Shown: piece after piece, positions 34,867-47,900 of the stretch | How positions within the stretch are numbered: position 1 is the stretch's first letter | How the letters are laid out: the number at the start of each line of letters is the position of its first letter | Assembly (NCBI RefSeq): GCF_009017415.1 | Contig: NC_092409.1 | Span: 5,394,001-5,458,000 of the forward strand | DNA length: 64,000 nt | Reading direction: 5' to 3' | Source: Aspergillus flavus | Taxonomy: Eukaryota; Ascomycota; Eurotiomycetes; Eurotiales; Aspergillaceae | Position numbers and translations under genes: made by a program | The notes under the pieces: generated by a model | Databases searched by the model: none | What the model was told of the DNA's origin: nothing | The model's input: only the letters and a program-made list of their open reading frames with translations

Positions 34867-36987
34867 TTACCGCTTTCCCTTTTTCTTTTTCTTGTTAGCA
34901 CCTCCGCCTTGAGACTTCTGCTGCTGAGCCACGGGCGCAGGCGACTCCTCTGCCTTTTCGTTGACAATACCTCCCTGCGTCCGTTCGGCGGCCCGTTGCT
35001 TGCCTTTCCGGCCCTTGGGTCGGTAATTAGAGCGGTCACGGAGGGGCAACCAGCGTTCGGGATCCGGCGTCTTGCTAGCATCATAATCCTTGGGAAGACG
35101 TGACTTTCGCACTCGCTTAGTTGCACGACCTTGTTTATCGCCAGATGTTCTCTTCCTTGCACCGGCGATGGCTGCCGCAGCTGCCGCGGCTGCGGAGGAA
35201 GGAGGGGATATGCCAGCCGATTCAAGTGCGTTCACGTCAACATCCGAGATCAGATCGTCGATTGGAGGGAGAGTGTCAACCTGGGACTCGATCTTGGCAT
35301 AGTCCAGTGTTGCCTGAGAAGCAACGTAACCGGCGATGGCAAAAGAATCGTTCCTGTCCTTCTGGTAAAGAGACTTGAACAAGTCACCGGCGGTCGTAAG
35401 ATCTGCGCGGTCCGACGAGTGTAGCAAAGACTGTGCGGCCGCGCGCAGAAGTGAAGGTGGCGCCTCGACATGTTCCTGCCAATAGGCTGCAGCTTTAGCG
35501 AGTTCCGACCTGATCTGGACCCTCCGGCCTTCGAGCTTATAGAGCGAGACGAGAATGCCTAATAATCCTGGGTTGAAGCGGACCTCCTTATCCTGTTCGG
35601 AGATGGAGTCTTCGAGTAGCTGGAGGGATTTCTCTAGGGTGGTGATTGCGGAAGTAGTGTTGCCTTCGGTCACGTAGAGCTGCACGGCTGTGAGCGCTAG
35701 TCCGATGTCCTTCGGCCGCCTTTCAAGTGCGGGTAATATCGCCTTCAGGGCCGGCGTGCCAGCTTGACCACGTGCATGAGCAGCAGCATTGTAGACCGAC
35801 AGGAGGTTTACATTTGGTTTAGCGGATGGGTATGGTGCTTGGGAGAGCGCCTTCGACGTGGACCGGATGATACCGTCATACTTCTGGACGAGAAGGTCTG
35901 CCGCGTGGACATTGCCGGTCACTATATTATCCTGGTAGTCAAAAAGCTTATCGTTGTCGATCGAGACGGGGGTTGCATGTAAGGATTTGTAGAGAGCGTA
36001 GGGGTTGGTCGTTGTGTCGCGGACAAGTGTGATATTGTTCAGGGCGACTCTCTTAGTGGAGAGTTCAGAGATACTGTGAAGCAGTGAGCTTCAATGGCAG
36101 TAGTTGACTTGGGGCAGGAAGCATACTCATTGACGGAAATTTCCTCCAGCACCGACTCTGCCTCCTCCGATTTGCCCTGTCGGATCAAGACATATAATTG
36201 CTGCACAGCAATCGGGAGCAGCTCAGCGGCTTTATCCTCGGGTGTAAGGTCCTCCGATGTCCGGCATAGCTCTGCGCAATGATGATCAGCGACCGCCTCT
36301 ATGGTGACTCGGCCCGTACAAACCTTTCGCCCGCTTGAGCAACATTTCTCCCTGACCAAATTCGCCCTTGGCGATACTCAGACAGGCAGCATTGTAGACA
36401 GTCTCGAACGCCTCCAGATCATCTCTTGTGGGCCTGTTATGACGGACATAGTCGGGGTATCCTTTCCACTGTAACTGGGCATCCACAGCCCACGCATTGA
36501 TCCGCAAGTCGTTTACTTCGTTCGCAAGGGCATCCTCGTCTTTAGTCAATTCTTCGTAGAGATCAGCTGCGCGGCGGAATTTCTCGGCACGGTAGGTCTA
36601 CGAGACCAGGTGGTTAGCAGTGACCTGCGGGGACATGCGGTCGGAGGACTAGTAGCGACTACATACGGCTTGAGCCTCCAAATGACGAGCACCTCTGTCA
36701 TTCGCGACCTGTGAAACTACTTCAATGGCCTCATCCAGGTTTGCGGTCTTGTACAGAGTGTAAGCGTATTCCAAAGCGGCCCTCTTCTTCAGAGCATCAC
36801 CTCCCTCTTCGAAGACACGTAGAGCGTCCTCGTAGCGGTCGAGCTTTAGCAATGCCACCACCTTCACATGCTGCGCCTGAATATCCGATTTCGATTTGGC
36901 CAAAGCTGCGTTGGATGAGCGAAGGACTTCCTCGTGATCGTCGATCGACGTCCGCTGTAACAGCGAGCTTAGCGACTGGGTAGCCAT
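34867..36987 (-). CDS. Signal recognition particle subunit SRP72
   Basis: Large subunit of the cytosolic signal recognition particle. It pairs with SRP68 and binds 7S RNA to target secretory ribosomes to the ER. Four exons (36667-36987, 36324-36597, 36127-36271, 34867-36073) give 1947 nt and 648 residues. TPR-like helical repeats fill residues 1-520. A conserved RNA-binding segment follows, with RKSRLPKDYDASKTPDPERWLPLRDRS, part of the SRP72 C-terminal signature. The tail is very basic and ends in KKKKKGKR. A run of eight alanines sits just before the RNA-binding segment. The length is normal for fungal SRP72. Confidence 0.93.
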
Positions 36988-39125
36988 AGTGAGAGTTGTT
37001 TATTAGGTCGGTCGGCAAGCTGGTCTGTTTGGCCCAGTGAGGGCACGAATTCGGTCGGAGGTTATAGTCTTAGTTGACGAGACAGTCCCATATACTTAAT
37101 TGGACCTCGACTGGGGAGCGGGTTGACTGTGCTTGATCTCCAGATACTCCGATGTGGACTATCTGTGCGGAAGTGAGGTATTACTCCATTGGGGAATTCT
37201 GCACCTGGAGAGCCTTTGGCTCGCCGTAGTCCAGCTTGGCCATTGCCTCCTAAATTGACGGCCATATTATTCAGGTATACATAACCCATCCATTTGATTC
37301 CCTATCTGGCTGAAAGAGTTACTTACCTACCTAAGTATGGATTATTCTGAACTATATTACTCTCTGTAGTGCACCGTATCATTATCCCTTCCTCCGATCT
37401 TTGCTTCTACGAGTCCATTTGATCGACCACAGACCATCTGTTTCCTCAAGTGACCAAGCCATGGCTCGATAGTGTATACTATGTATAGGTTCTTTCACCC
37501 TTTAGTGTGAAAGTCAATCGTAATGTGTCACACCCTGCAAGGTTTCAGTGGCTTTTCATGGCACCTTGCTGTTATCAAATTTGAGGCACGGCTAGAACAT
37601 ACCAGACCCTAAGGCAAGGTCTAGGTCTAGATAATTGCCCCCGGAATTGGGGAAGATATTCAAGTCTACTATGGAGTATTTCGTGGTATGTCTATGAACC
37701 CTGTGCAACGCAAGTTGCCTCAAGTGGCTATAGCGATTGAAGCTGAGTTGATATGTTCCAAGTTCGCAGTCCCCCAAGTCTCTCCTGTACAACCTTTTAC
37801 ATATGCAGCATCACGTTATCAGATTCTCAATTTGGTATGCGATGCATGCCAAGATTGTCTAAAAATTTCCCAAATCAGGTGATGTTGAGGACTTTCTGAT
37901 AGGGAGTTTGCCTTCCAAGACTCAGATTGAGGATGGATTAAAGCATAACAGATAATGATGATCTATTTTTACATCTATGCATAGACATCCATGTTCCATG
38001 GCGTGAGATATATGCAACCTATTGACAGGGAAGGAGAGGTTAAAAAAAAAAGGGTAAAAAAAAAAAAGTCAAAGACCCATCAGTATAGTATGAATGAACC
38101 AAAAACGGATGAAAAGGAAATGATGCCAAGCGATTGGCCTGCAGCCGTCGTCATCATCCCGTGGGCCCCGCCGCATACCCTCAAGTCCAGGGGATCCTCT
38201 CCCAAAGGAATGTTTCCCGCGCGTCGCCGTTTGCGTCCCTTTGCACGACCTGGGTAATTCTTCTTGGGAATGAGTGGTGTGTCAATGCTAGTTGCAAATG
38301 CAACCCCCCTAGCAGATATTGTCTCGTCTCGGTATCCGGTCAATGTTGCATGATTGGGGAACAGCATTGTCAATTGCGCAATGGGAACCAATATCACAAG
38401 CGCCATAAGTATGGAGGGCTTCAACGCCACTGACCAAGAGTCCCAAGCCAACGAAATTCTCCTATTTGGGATCCACGGCCGATCAGCCCCTGTTAAAAAA
38501 CTGTTGCTGGATCACGGCTCCATGAGGCAAGTGCTGCCCTGACGAGGAGACGTAATCTCATTCGATGGCGATAAAGCTCGATCTCCATTTTTCTCTCCAG
38601 AGGACCCAGAGTGGCCAGTCCCATGGTCGATCGTCTGGGCCTTCTCCGCCTGGAAATGATTGCTTTCGTTGCCAGTCCTTCTTTCCATGCGTTCCCCTCC
38701 AAAGCCGAAAACTCAGGGCGAGGGATTCGTTGGCTGTTAAATCCATGGCCACAGGGTCTCCGTTGATCGGCTGGATTTTTACCTTCTTTGCCTCCTTTCT
38801 ACACGCAAATCTGCTTAATTATCGGTCGGTTAGTGTTTAGATACTGACTTTATGACCACCGTTGCTCCCGTTGCCGTCATCCCGACCCCGTACTGTCCTC
38901 CATAACCTGTTTGGAGCATTTCCTCTCGTTTCCTGTTTTTATTCTGCATCTTGTATACTATCTCTCTCTTTTCCTTCCCCTCATCCTCCACTCGTTACCA
39001 CTCGTCTCCTTCATCCCACCTTTGGTGCCGTGCTGGATGATCGAGATGCTTATGCTTTTCTAGTGCGGTACCTAATCTATTTTAATCTTTTTACCCCGTT
39101 CAGCTATTCACATCGAGAATTTATA
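36988..39125. other. Divergent intergenic region, SRP72 / GT31 gene
   Basis: 2.1 kb between divergent starts. It has A-runs at 38041-38070 and a pyrimidine-rich segment at 38925-39010 that probably belongs to the leader of the glycosyltransferase gene. No gene is recognised. Confidence 0.55.
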
Positions 39126-40583
39126 ATGTTGGCGAAAGTTGGAGAGAAGCCCCCCGCGATGGGTGCCTCGCGCGTGTGGAAGAAGAAGATACTACGTTTT
39201 ACTGTCGTTCTCTGCTTGGTGAGCGCTTTTGCGTTTTTCCTCTGGCCTGAGATTGAACCCCAGGAGCCTACTGCCGATACCGTCTCGAATATCACAATCA
39301 CATCAAGTGTGCAATGCGAACCGGACTTCGACGCTCTTCGCCGTCTCGATGTCCATAAATTGTCGGAATATACGCGCCGGGAGGTGATCGCTGTTCCTTC
39401 TTCCAACGATGCCCTGCCCGTAAGGCAAAATCTCCAGACGCCTTTGTTCGAGCGGAAATCGTCGGATGACGTCGATCGCCTCTCGACCCAGCAATTGCAG
39501 GACAATTGCATGATCCCAGAGCCTGTGACTGTCCAGGTTCTCCAGCCTCCAAGAAATGTGGATGCATCACACATTGACTTCGGTGTTGCGACAACCCTGG
39601 GACGCTTGAATGAGTCGTTAGATGCGTTCTCTCACTGGGCTGGCTACACTAAAGCTCGCATTTTCGCTCTCATTGAGCCTGATAAGGATAAGCGGACACA
39701 TGAGGTCCAGGCTAAGGCAGACTCTCTCGGGATCAATCTGTATATTACGGAAAACGACGAAGAGTACCAACGCCGGTACTTCACATTGGTTTCGCACTTG
39801 GGGAAGCATATGCGGCCGCAGACGCGATGGTCCTGCATCATTGATGATGACACCTTTTTCTTGTCCATGTCTGAACTAGTGAAGGCCCTCGCAGAATATG
39901 ATGATACCCAACCTACATATGTCGGCGGTCTTTCGGAGTCTATCCCGCAGATCGGTGTGTTCGGTTTGATGGGATTTGGAGGCGCAGGCGTCTTCCTATC
40001 TCGGCCCCTCGTGGAGGAAATCAGCAAGCCCGAGGTCTTTGAAGCCTGTCTGAATACGGATCACACCGGCGACCGGAGGATATCTTTGTGCATTTACCAG
40101 CACACTTACACGCACCTGACCATCAACCACCGTCTGCACCAACTTGACGTTCAAGGCGATGTTTCAGGATTTTTCGAGTCGGGACGGCAACCACCTCTTT
40201 CTGTTCACCATTGGAAGTCGTGGTTCCATATGGACATGGCAAAACTCAGTGTCGTCAGCGAGCTCTGTGGCGATAGCTGCCTTCTGCGGCAATGGAAGTT
40301 CGCGGACGGGTGGATTTTGACGAATGGCTTCTCGGTCATGAAGTATAGCAAGGAGCTCGATCCGAACGACAAGACCATGGAACTTACATGGGAGGGCCAA
40401 AACGGCGCAGTACACGAATCGTTCCTGCACGAGTTCGGTCCTTTGCGCGAAAAGGACTGGGATAAGTTCAGCTACGTGCTGGAAGACTCCGTTGTCGATG
40501 GCAACAAAGTACGGCAATGGTATGTCCATCGCGATGCTGAGAAGGGTGATCAAATTTTAGAATTGATTTGGCGAGCTCAATAG
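39126..40583 (+). CDS. Fringe-like glycosyltransferase (GT31), type II membrane protein
   Basis: 485 residues, single exon. A short basic cytosolic N-terminus is followed by one membrane anchor at about residues 23-40 (LRFTVVLCLVSAFAFFLW), a stem, and a luminal catalytic domain. The domain shows WSCIIDDDTFF at about 235-245, whose DDD is the metal/nucleotide-sugar DxD motif, then GGAGVFLSRPL, and HxW-type residues in SVHHWKSWFHMDM. This is the fungal Fringe-like group of GT31, expected in the Golgi; donor and acceptor sugars are unknown. I chose the Met at 39126 because it gives a clean cytosol-anchor-lumen layout. The same frame is open to an ATG at 38862, but that extension reads as leader sequence. 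Confidence 0.83.
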   Translation: MLAKVGEKPPAMGASRVWKKKILRFTVVLCLVSAFAFFLWPEIEPQEPTADTVSNITITSSVQCEPDFDALRRLDVHKLSEYTRREVIAVPSSNDALPVRQNLQTPLFERKSSDDVDRLSTQQLQDNCMIPEPVTVQVLQPPRNVDASHIDFGVATTLGRLNESLDAFSHWAGYTKARIFALIEPDKDKRTHEVQAKADSLGINLYITENDEEYQRRYFTLVSHLGKHMRPQTRWSCIIDDDTFFLSMSELVKALAEYDDTQPTYVGGLSESIPQIGVFGLMGFGGAGVFLSRPLVEEISKPEVFEACLNTDHTGDRRISLCIYQHTYTHLTINHRLHQLDVQGDVSGFFESGRQPPLSVHHWKSWFHMDMAKLSVVSELCGDSCLLRQWKFADGWILTNGFSVMKYSKELDPNDKTMELTWEGQNGAVHESFLHEFGPLREKDWDKFSYVLEDSVVDGNKVRQWYVHRDAEKGDQILELIWRAQ

Positions 40584-41296
40584 AGGACTGTATGAGTTCT
40601 CATTTTGGCGTCTGGTGGTGTTTCTTTCCTACTACATTCAATCGGCACCTTTTTTATGCCTCTTTTTACTTTTCATCGTTGGCTCGGGTATGCCTAACAG
40701 CTCTCTGGCCACCACCTTCACCCACATACCCCCTTTCTGTCTATAGATAAAAGAACGCCCTTCGGCGGAAGCGTATATACGGTTTAATCGTCACGGCGGA
40801 TAGATTATGAGTTTCGTTATTTATTTCTGATGATATCAATTTGTGCAATATGAGTGATGCATGGTTCGGACCTCTCTTGTTTGCTGTTACCACGTTCATA
40901 GTCCAACCATTGCCGGAGTATATATCGGAAATGCGAGGATCTAGATTTTGGAACCAATCCTTCGGTTTACTATCTAGAATGAAGACCAGTTTTCTATTGT
41001 CATATCGGGGTGCCAAGCATATCTTTCTTTAAGGTATGTACAATAATGATCATTAACTGATTCTATATAATCTCATACTCAGAATAACCCGAGAACCGAC
41101 ACCCTGTGCTCCGAGTCCTAAGAAGTGATTGATCCCCACACCATTGCACCGTCTCCAGCGGACTATATACAAAACAATCCATATTATATACCAGTAGGAA
41201 CCCCAATCCCAATGCACATCGTCAAACGTATATACACCCCCGCCCCCCAGAACCACCCAACACAAGACACCACAAAGGAAAAAGAAAAGAGCCCCC
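40584..41296. other. Convergent 3' region between GT31 gene and amyR
   Basis: 713 bp of 3' UTR-type sequence with no supported gene. Confidence 0.6.
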
Positions 41297-43225
41297 TCAA
41301 AACGAAATCTCCTCCCCAGCCACCACAATCCCCTCCCCACCCTCATTCTCCCTCTCTTGCAAATCATCCGCGATCCCCAATAAATCAAACCCAGATTCAC
41401 CCGTCCGCCACATAATAGCCGGCGGCCCACCAAACGAAGGCAGAAAGTCACTGATGGAAAGCGAACAGTCGAAACTGATGATGCCTCGACTTTGCTCGAC
41501 GAGCGCTGGGAAGAGGTATGATTGGGAACCGCGGATTCGGGATAGGGTTGTGAGAATGCCCCAGAGGAGTTCTCGGGGGTCGATGGTCGATTCGGCGAGG
41601 TGGTGGGCGGCTTTTGTGCTTAGGGAGCGGGAGACGTCGGCTACGGAGGTGCCGAGGTCGTAGAGTTTTTGTTCCTGCGGTTTTTGTTAGATTGCGGGTA
41701 TAGATGATGGGGAGTGACTGATGAGGGAGGGTGTGATGAGGTAAGGTCGCTTTCTTACCATTCCGATACCATGAGCGTCAACAGCACCTTGGGATGCCGC
41801 GGCGATGACGCCCATGACGGCCTTGCCGACTAGCACGGGCAGGTGGAAGGGGAGAACGGCGTCATCGCGAGAGCCGGGCTGTGTGACGTGGGTCATGGAG
41901 AGTTTCCACATCATGGTTTGTAGCCATTGCTGGGTGATGAGGATGTCTACTTTCTGGATCTCGGAGACGCCCTCGAGGGAGATTTGCTTGGCGAGACTGG
42001 ATTGGATAGAAGAAGTAGGCGGGGGGTCGCCGTCTGCGCTGCTGCCGCTGCTGCCGCCGGCGGAGACCCAGTCGTAGAGATTTGGGCTGAGCTTTTCGAA
42101 GACGTTGATGAGGTTGATGAAGCCGTAGGCTAGGATTGGGTCGTCTGAGCACAGGACCTGTGGTTTGTGGATGGAGTTGCGGAGCATGACTGGTTTTGCT
42201 TGTTGTAATGCGTAGCCTCTGGTTTTTCGTGTTATTTTTGGTACGTGGTGGTGATTGGGAAAGTAGAGTTTTTTCTTTTCTTACCTTTCTGTGACGAATA
42301 AGAGCCAGAATACTCTCCTTTTCTCTTCTGCTTCCTCGACGCTTAGTTTCGAGTATGTGGATTCCCGTTGTAGGCCTAGTGTGAACACCATGGACGTGGT
42401 CTGACATAGGTAGAACCAGGCCTGATCCTGCCTGTCTAGGTTTCCGTAGGCGGCGAAGAGAAAGAAGGAGGTTAGGAGGTTTTCCATGTTAATTTCGTCG
42501 ACCACGTTGTATTCCTTTCTTGCGCGCACGGCTTCAGCCAGGAGTTCTTCTCCCGACAACATAGGATGTCCGTCGAGGCTGGCTCGCGCGGAAGCCGCCT
42601 CGGGACCCGGTGCTGCACCGTCCAGCTTCAGTTGGATGTGCGTGGCCGCGCATAGAGCGGCAATGAAAGCGTAGCGTTGGGGAGACAAGCGCTCCGGCTG
42701 GTGGCAGTCCTGCTGCAGCTGGTCCTGTCTCACGACGGGCATGATCGGGAACAGGTACTTGAGGAAGACATTGACATGGGCTAGAAGGTTTGGCGTCGAC
42801 AGACGGCGTGGCGCGGGGAGTGCGCCGATAGTGGACGAGTCGAATAGCGAGTTTGTCGAGTCGGGAGAGGAGACGAGATCTGGGGGTGGTAGTCGAGTGA
42901 ACGACTCCGAGAAGTCTGGATGTAGATACTGGGCGTCCGCTACGGTGGACGGCGGAGACGTCGGGGACGCCAAATGGCAAGCCCCTGGGTTTGGGGGCAG
43001 CCATTCCTTGGTGAGAGGACGTGGTCGTGAGGCGAGTGGATGGATGGGAGCGAGAGGGTAGAGCGTGCGGAACTTGGGGCCCTTGCGACGGAGCACGTCG
43101 CTGTAGGAACAGGAGAGAAGAAGACGCTGGCACTTGTCGCATGGAAGCTCTCTAGAACACTTGATTTTGCGTCGACGGCAATTGTCGCAGGCCTGTTTAG
43201 GCGGCTTTTCTGGGGTTGACTCCAT
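41297..43225 (-). CDS. amyR: Starch-degradation transcriptional activator AmyR
   Basis: Zn2Cys6 regulator that switches on amylase, glucoamylase and alpha-glucosidase genes in response to isomaltose or maltose. Exons are 42285-43225, 41759-42218 and 41297-41674, giving 1779 nt and 592 residues. The zinc cluster is near the N-terminus (C13-x2-C16-x6-C23-x5-C29-x2-C32-x6-C39), followed by a basic linker (VLRRKGPKFRTLYPL). A fungal-specific TF middle domain contains RRVFWLLFVTERGYALQQ. The C-terminus is acidic (DDLQERENEGGEG). The gene lies 1.7 kb from agdA and is transcribed away from it, the arrangement described for amyR-agdA-amyA in A. oryzae; the length is close to the 604 residues of A. 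oryzae AmyR. Identity rests on this synteny plus remembered sequence resemblance. Confidence 0.87.
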
Positions 43226-44400
43226 TTCCTTTTCGGATGTTGAGGGAATGTCGGTTGGAGAATGAGATATGCTCGGATAGGATACTATCTCGCCGATGTG
43301 GAGCCTTTAGAAATCATGGCATCCCGCGAGAGCAACTAGAAGAATGGCCGACGTAAAAGCGAGGGATAGCGAAGCGGGCTGTGTCGCCATCACGGTTGAG
43401 AACGTCAGGATTGAAGAAAAAGAAAAGAAATCTGGGGAACAATAAAAAAAGAAAAAAAAAGAAAAAAAGAAAAAAAAAGAGGCTGCAGGTGCAAAAAACC
43501 CCGCGTTACTTTGGCAAGAAGATTGGAATTAATCTACCTGGAGTCTACTCCATCTTTGTCTTGGTTTAGTCTGTGCCCTAAAGGTCCCCTAGCGTCACTC
43601 CTAACAAATGGGAGGACCCATCGGTAACAACTCGTTCCAAACTCACATCGGGATTCGTTGTAGAGTCGTGTTTATAGTTAACTCCATTATACCCCATCGA
43701 GGCTAACGGCCGCTTAAGAATGGTGGAATCAGGTTGTGAGGGAGCGTGGAAGATGCAGGGAATCTATAGCCACCCTGGGTTATACTGTGCGGAGTGCATA
43801 AATCAGCCTTAGCAACCCCGAGGGGACCGGCCGTGCCACACAGCATATTAGAGCAGACTCTAGTCAGGGATCAATTCAAGAAGTAGAACAGTCTCACGTA
43901 ATGGTTATTCCAGGTTTGAAAGGCAGCTCATCGTGAACCTAGCCTGCTACTTCTGAAAGAAACAGCGTACCACAGGCTTGCATCCAGCATGTGGGGATGT
44001 AAGGGAGGCACCACTCTCGGGAAGCCGAGGTCAAAACAGAGAATGAATGGCATTGAAGAGGATCGTAACACCTCCGAACCTCCCATGAGCCGAAGGTCTA
44101 TGACGATATTCCACTCTTAGCCTGGGCTGAGCCGCTGGTCCCCACGGGGACTTCATTCCTGGACCAAAGGCAAATTCCCCGTATTTGGAGCTTGTTGCCC
44201 ATCCCAATCACCCAATACTGGAAGCCATCGGATGCTCCCGTCATGGCACCACTAGAGATGGCGTGGAAAACCCTCACCGGCACACCGGAGGGGTTTAGGC
44301 ACCTTGGAATATGAGGTGGGGAACGATGTATTTGCCAGTATTGACTCTGGTGAATGGATCTCTCGAGAAATACTACCTTTTCAGGGCTCAAGCGTCGTGT

Positions 44401-44414
44401 CGGGCATTTATCGG
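44401..44414 (+). promoter_or_regulatory. Candidate AmyR-binding site of agdA (CGG-N8-CGG)
   Basis: CGGGCATTTATCGG, an exact CGG-N8-CGG, 543 bp upstream of the agdA start. AmyR is known to bind CGG-N8-(C/A)GG. A CCAAT box follows 9 bp later, as in the conserved promoter element of Aspergillus agdA genes. Confidence 0.8.
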
Positions 44415-44422
44415 GGGATGGA

Positions 44423-44427
44423 CCAAT
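44423..44427 (+). promoter_or_regulatory. CCAAT box next to the agdA AmyR site
   Basis: CCAAT within GGACCAATCAGCG, a likely Hap-complex site that boosts amylolytic promoters. Function inferred from known Aspergillus promoters. Confidence 0.65.
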
Positions 44428-44863
44428 CAGCGTAGGGATATCAGATGATCGCCAGCATTGGTCAGGAACGTTTCCAATTTCCGGACACGGAAGTACTGTA
44501 ACTGCTCCCAAGAATCAACACACTCTTTTCCGGTCTCGTCCTTTGCTCGGCAGAGATTCATCTCCCATCGTCGGCTTAACCGGTACTCTTTCGTCACGTT
44601 CCAAAAGGCTTGATCATGCTGTCCCCACTCCGTGCGGGTGAAGCCACCTCATTGCTGCGTAGGACCTATACCCTTCAACTAGCGTGACTTCTTCCCCTCT
44701 CATGGTCGAGAGATTGCAGGCAATGCCCCTCGGACGTTTGACGGGGAATGTTTTGCCTTCACGGCAGGTAGCACAAATCGATGGGAACGGGACGGGCCAT
44801 CAATTGTGAGGGATTTCCCGTGGACACCTGGTTCGTCAAGACATATATATCTAGCTACAATTC

Positions 44864-44877
44864 CGGTTCGGAGACGG
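44864..44877 (+). promoter_or_regulatory. Second CGG-N8-CGG motif close to the agdA start
   Basis: CGGTTCGGAGACGG lies only 67 bp before the start codon and downstream of the TATA-like sequence, so it may be within the leader. It fits the AmyR consensus, but the position is unusual. Confidence 0.4.
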
Positions 44878-44943
44878 CAGAGGGGTCCGTTTCTTAAAAG
44901 AACAACTACAACACGGTCCGGAATCAACTTGGCGGACCACGCC

Positions 44944-47900
44944 ATGGCCGGTCTAAAAAGCTTCCTTGCCAGTTCTTGGCTGCTACCAGTGGCTTACGGG
45001 GCGAGTCAATCTATCGTTCCTAGCACTTCGGCAACAGCGGCATACTCGCAGTTCACCATTCCGGCCTCTGCCGATGTGGGCGCGAATTTGATCGCCAACA
45101 TTGATGACCCCCAAGCGGTCAACGCGCAATCTGTCTGTCCGGGCTACAAGGCCTCCGATGTGAAACATTCCTCCCAGGGTTTCACTGCTAGCCTGGAGTT
45201 GGCTGGAGACCCTTGTAATGTTTACGGAACGGACGTCGATTCGTTGACCCTGACCGTGGAATACCAGGCAAAGGATCGCTTGAACATCCAGATTGTTCCG
45301 ACGTATTTTGACGCCTCCAATGCATCTTGGTACATTCTTTCGGAAGAGCTAGTGCCCAGACCAAAGGCTTCCCAAAATGCATCGGTTCCTCAGAGTGATT
45401 TTGTTGTCTCTTGGTCCAACGAACCTTCTTTCAACTTTAAGGTGATCCGAAAAGCTACTGGTGACGTGCTATTCAACACAAAGGGCTCTACCTTAGTCTA
45501 CGAGAATCAGTTCATAGAATTTGTCACGTTGTTGCCTGAAGAATATAACCTATATGGCTTGGGAGAGCGGATGAACCAGCTGCGGCTACTGGAGAACGCT
45601 AATTTGACGCTATATGCCGCAGATATCGCAGATCCCATTGACGAGTACGTATCTGGCATTTGGTGCGGCCCATTAGGTTTTAGGCTAATCCATGGACCTC
45701 TAGTAACATCTATGGACATCATGCATTTTACTTGGATACAAGGTACTACAAGGTGGGTGGTCAGAATAAGAGCCATACTATAGTCAAGAGCAGCGAAGCG
45801 GAACCATCTCAAGAATACGTCTCATATTCTCACGGAGTGTTCCTCAGAAATGCCCATGGACAGGAGATCCTCCTGCGGGATCAAAAGTTGATCTGGCGCA
45901 CTCTGGGAGGAAGCGTTGATCTGACATTCTACTCTGGCCCAACGCAAGCCGAGGTCACCAAGCAATATCAGCTCAGCACCGTGGGACTGCCTGCCATGCA
46001 GCAATATAACACGCTCGGATTTCACCAGTGCCGCTGGGGCTATAACAACTGGTCCGAATTTGAAGACGTACTTGCCAATTTCGAGAGATTCGAGATTCCT
46101 TTGGAGTACCTCTGGTAAGAAACATGTTCGTCGCTCATTCGGCTTCCTTCTAACGCCTATATGCAGGGCCGATATCGATTACATGCATGGATATCGCAAT
46201 TTTGACAATGACCAACATCGCTTTTCGTATGAAGAAGGTGAAAAGTTCCTCAACAAGCTTCACGCCGGTGGACGTCGCTGGGTCCCAATCGTTGACGGAG
46301 CTCTTTATATTCCCAATCCGGAGAACGCTTCTGATGCGTAAGTGGCCGTCTTCCACATACTCTTGCCCGTGAACGAAGACTCACCGTGATTATAGTTACG
46401 AAACTTATGACAGAGGCGCCAAGGACGATGTTTTCATCAAGAATCCCGACGGCAGTCTATACATTGGCGCTGTCTGGCCTGGCTATACTGTCTACCCCGA
46501 CTGGCATCATCCTAAGGCCTCCGATTTCTGGGCTAATGAGCTGGTCACCTGGTGGAACAAGCTGCATTATGATGGGGTCTGGTACGACATGGCTGAAGTT
46601 TCTTCCTTCTGCGTAGGGAGCTGCGGAACTGGCAATCTGTCAATGAACCCGGCTCATCCACCGTTCGCTCTCCCCGGCGAACCAGGGAACGTCGTCTATG
46701 ATTACCCAGAGGGCTTTAACATCACCAATGCTACGGAAGCAGCCTCAGCATCCGCTGGGGCGGCAAGCCAATCCGCAGCGGCATCATCCACAACTACATC
46801 AGCCCCCTACCTGCGTACAACACCTACCCCCGGAGTTCGTAATGTTGACCACCCTCCTTATGTTATCAACCATGTCCAACCTGGCCACGACCTGAGCGTT
46901 CACGCCATCTCACCAAATTCAACTCACTCGGATGGGGTCCAGGAGTATGATGTACACAGTCTTTACGGCCACCAAGGCATAAATGCAACCTATCACGGAT
47001 TGCTCAAGGTGTGGGAGAACAAACGCCCCTTTATCATCGCACGCTCTACATTTTCCGGCTCTGGGAAATGGGCCGGCCACTGGGGTGGTGATAACTTCTC
47101 CAAATGGGGATCGATGTTCTTTTCGATCTCGCAGGCCCTCCAGTTCTCGCTCTTTGGCATCCCTATGTTTGGTGTTGACACCTGTGGTTTCAATGGAAAC
47201 ACGGATGAGGAGCTATGCAACCGATGGATGCAGCTCTCGGCCTTTTTCCCTTTCTACCGCAACCATAATGTTCTCTCTGCAATCCCACAAGAGCCCTATC
47301 GGTGGGCGTCCGTGATCGATGCCACGAAGGCGGCAATGAACATTCGATACGCTATTTTGCCGTACTTTTACACCCTGTTCCATTTGGCCCACACCACTGG
47401 ATCTACGGTCATGCGCGCACTTGCGTGGGAGTTCCCGAATGACCCCTCCCTAGCTGCTGTCGGCACCCAATTTCTTGTCGGTCCCTCGGTCATGGTGATT
47501 CCTGTTCTTGAGCCACAGGTAGATACTGTCCAGGGTGTCTTCCCAGGTGTTGGACATGGGGAAGTCTGGTACGACTGGTACTCTCAAACAGCTGTTGATG
47601 CAAAGCCCGGTGTCAACACAACAATCTCAGCGCCACTGGGCCACATTCCGGTTTTCGTTCGTGGTGGTAGCATTCTGCCCATGCAGGAGGTTGCGCTGAC
47701 CACTCGCGACGCTCGCAAGACCCCCTGGTCTTTGCTCGCGTCGCTGAGCAGTAATGGAACTGCCTCTGGCCAGCTCTACCTCGATGATGGAGAAAGTGTC
47801 TACCCCGAGGATACGCTTTCTGTGGACTTCCTGGCGTCTCGCTCCACTCTCCGAGCCTCTGCGCGGGGTACTTGGAAGGAGGCGAATCCACTAGCGAATG

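Larger units (their letters stand above)
43226..44943. promoter_or_regulatory. Divergent amyR-agdA promoter region
   Basis: 1.7 kb between divergent starts. It contains a purine run at 43441-43480 near amyR, and on the agdA side a CGG-N8-CGG site (44401-44414), a CCAAT box (44423-44427), a TATA-like ACATATATAT at 44841-44850 and a second CGG-N8-CGG at 44864-44877. No coding gene is recognised. Confidence 0.7.

Noticed and set aside
38862..39125. 88-codon N-terminal extension of the glycosyltransferase
   Set aside because: The segment is CT-rich leader sequence rich in Ser/Pro/Leu. Starting at 39126 gives the expected type II anchor near the N-terminus.
44806..44943. 46-codon N-terminal extension of agdA
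   Set aside because: It would bury the signal peptide. It also overlaps the TATA-like and AmyR-type sequences.
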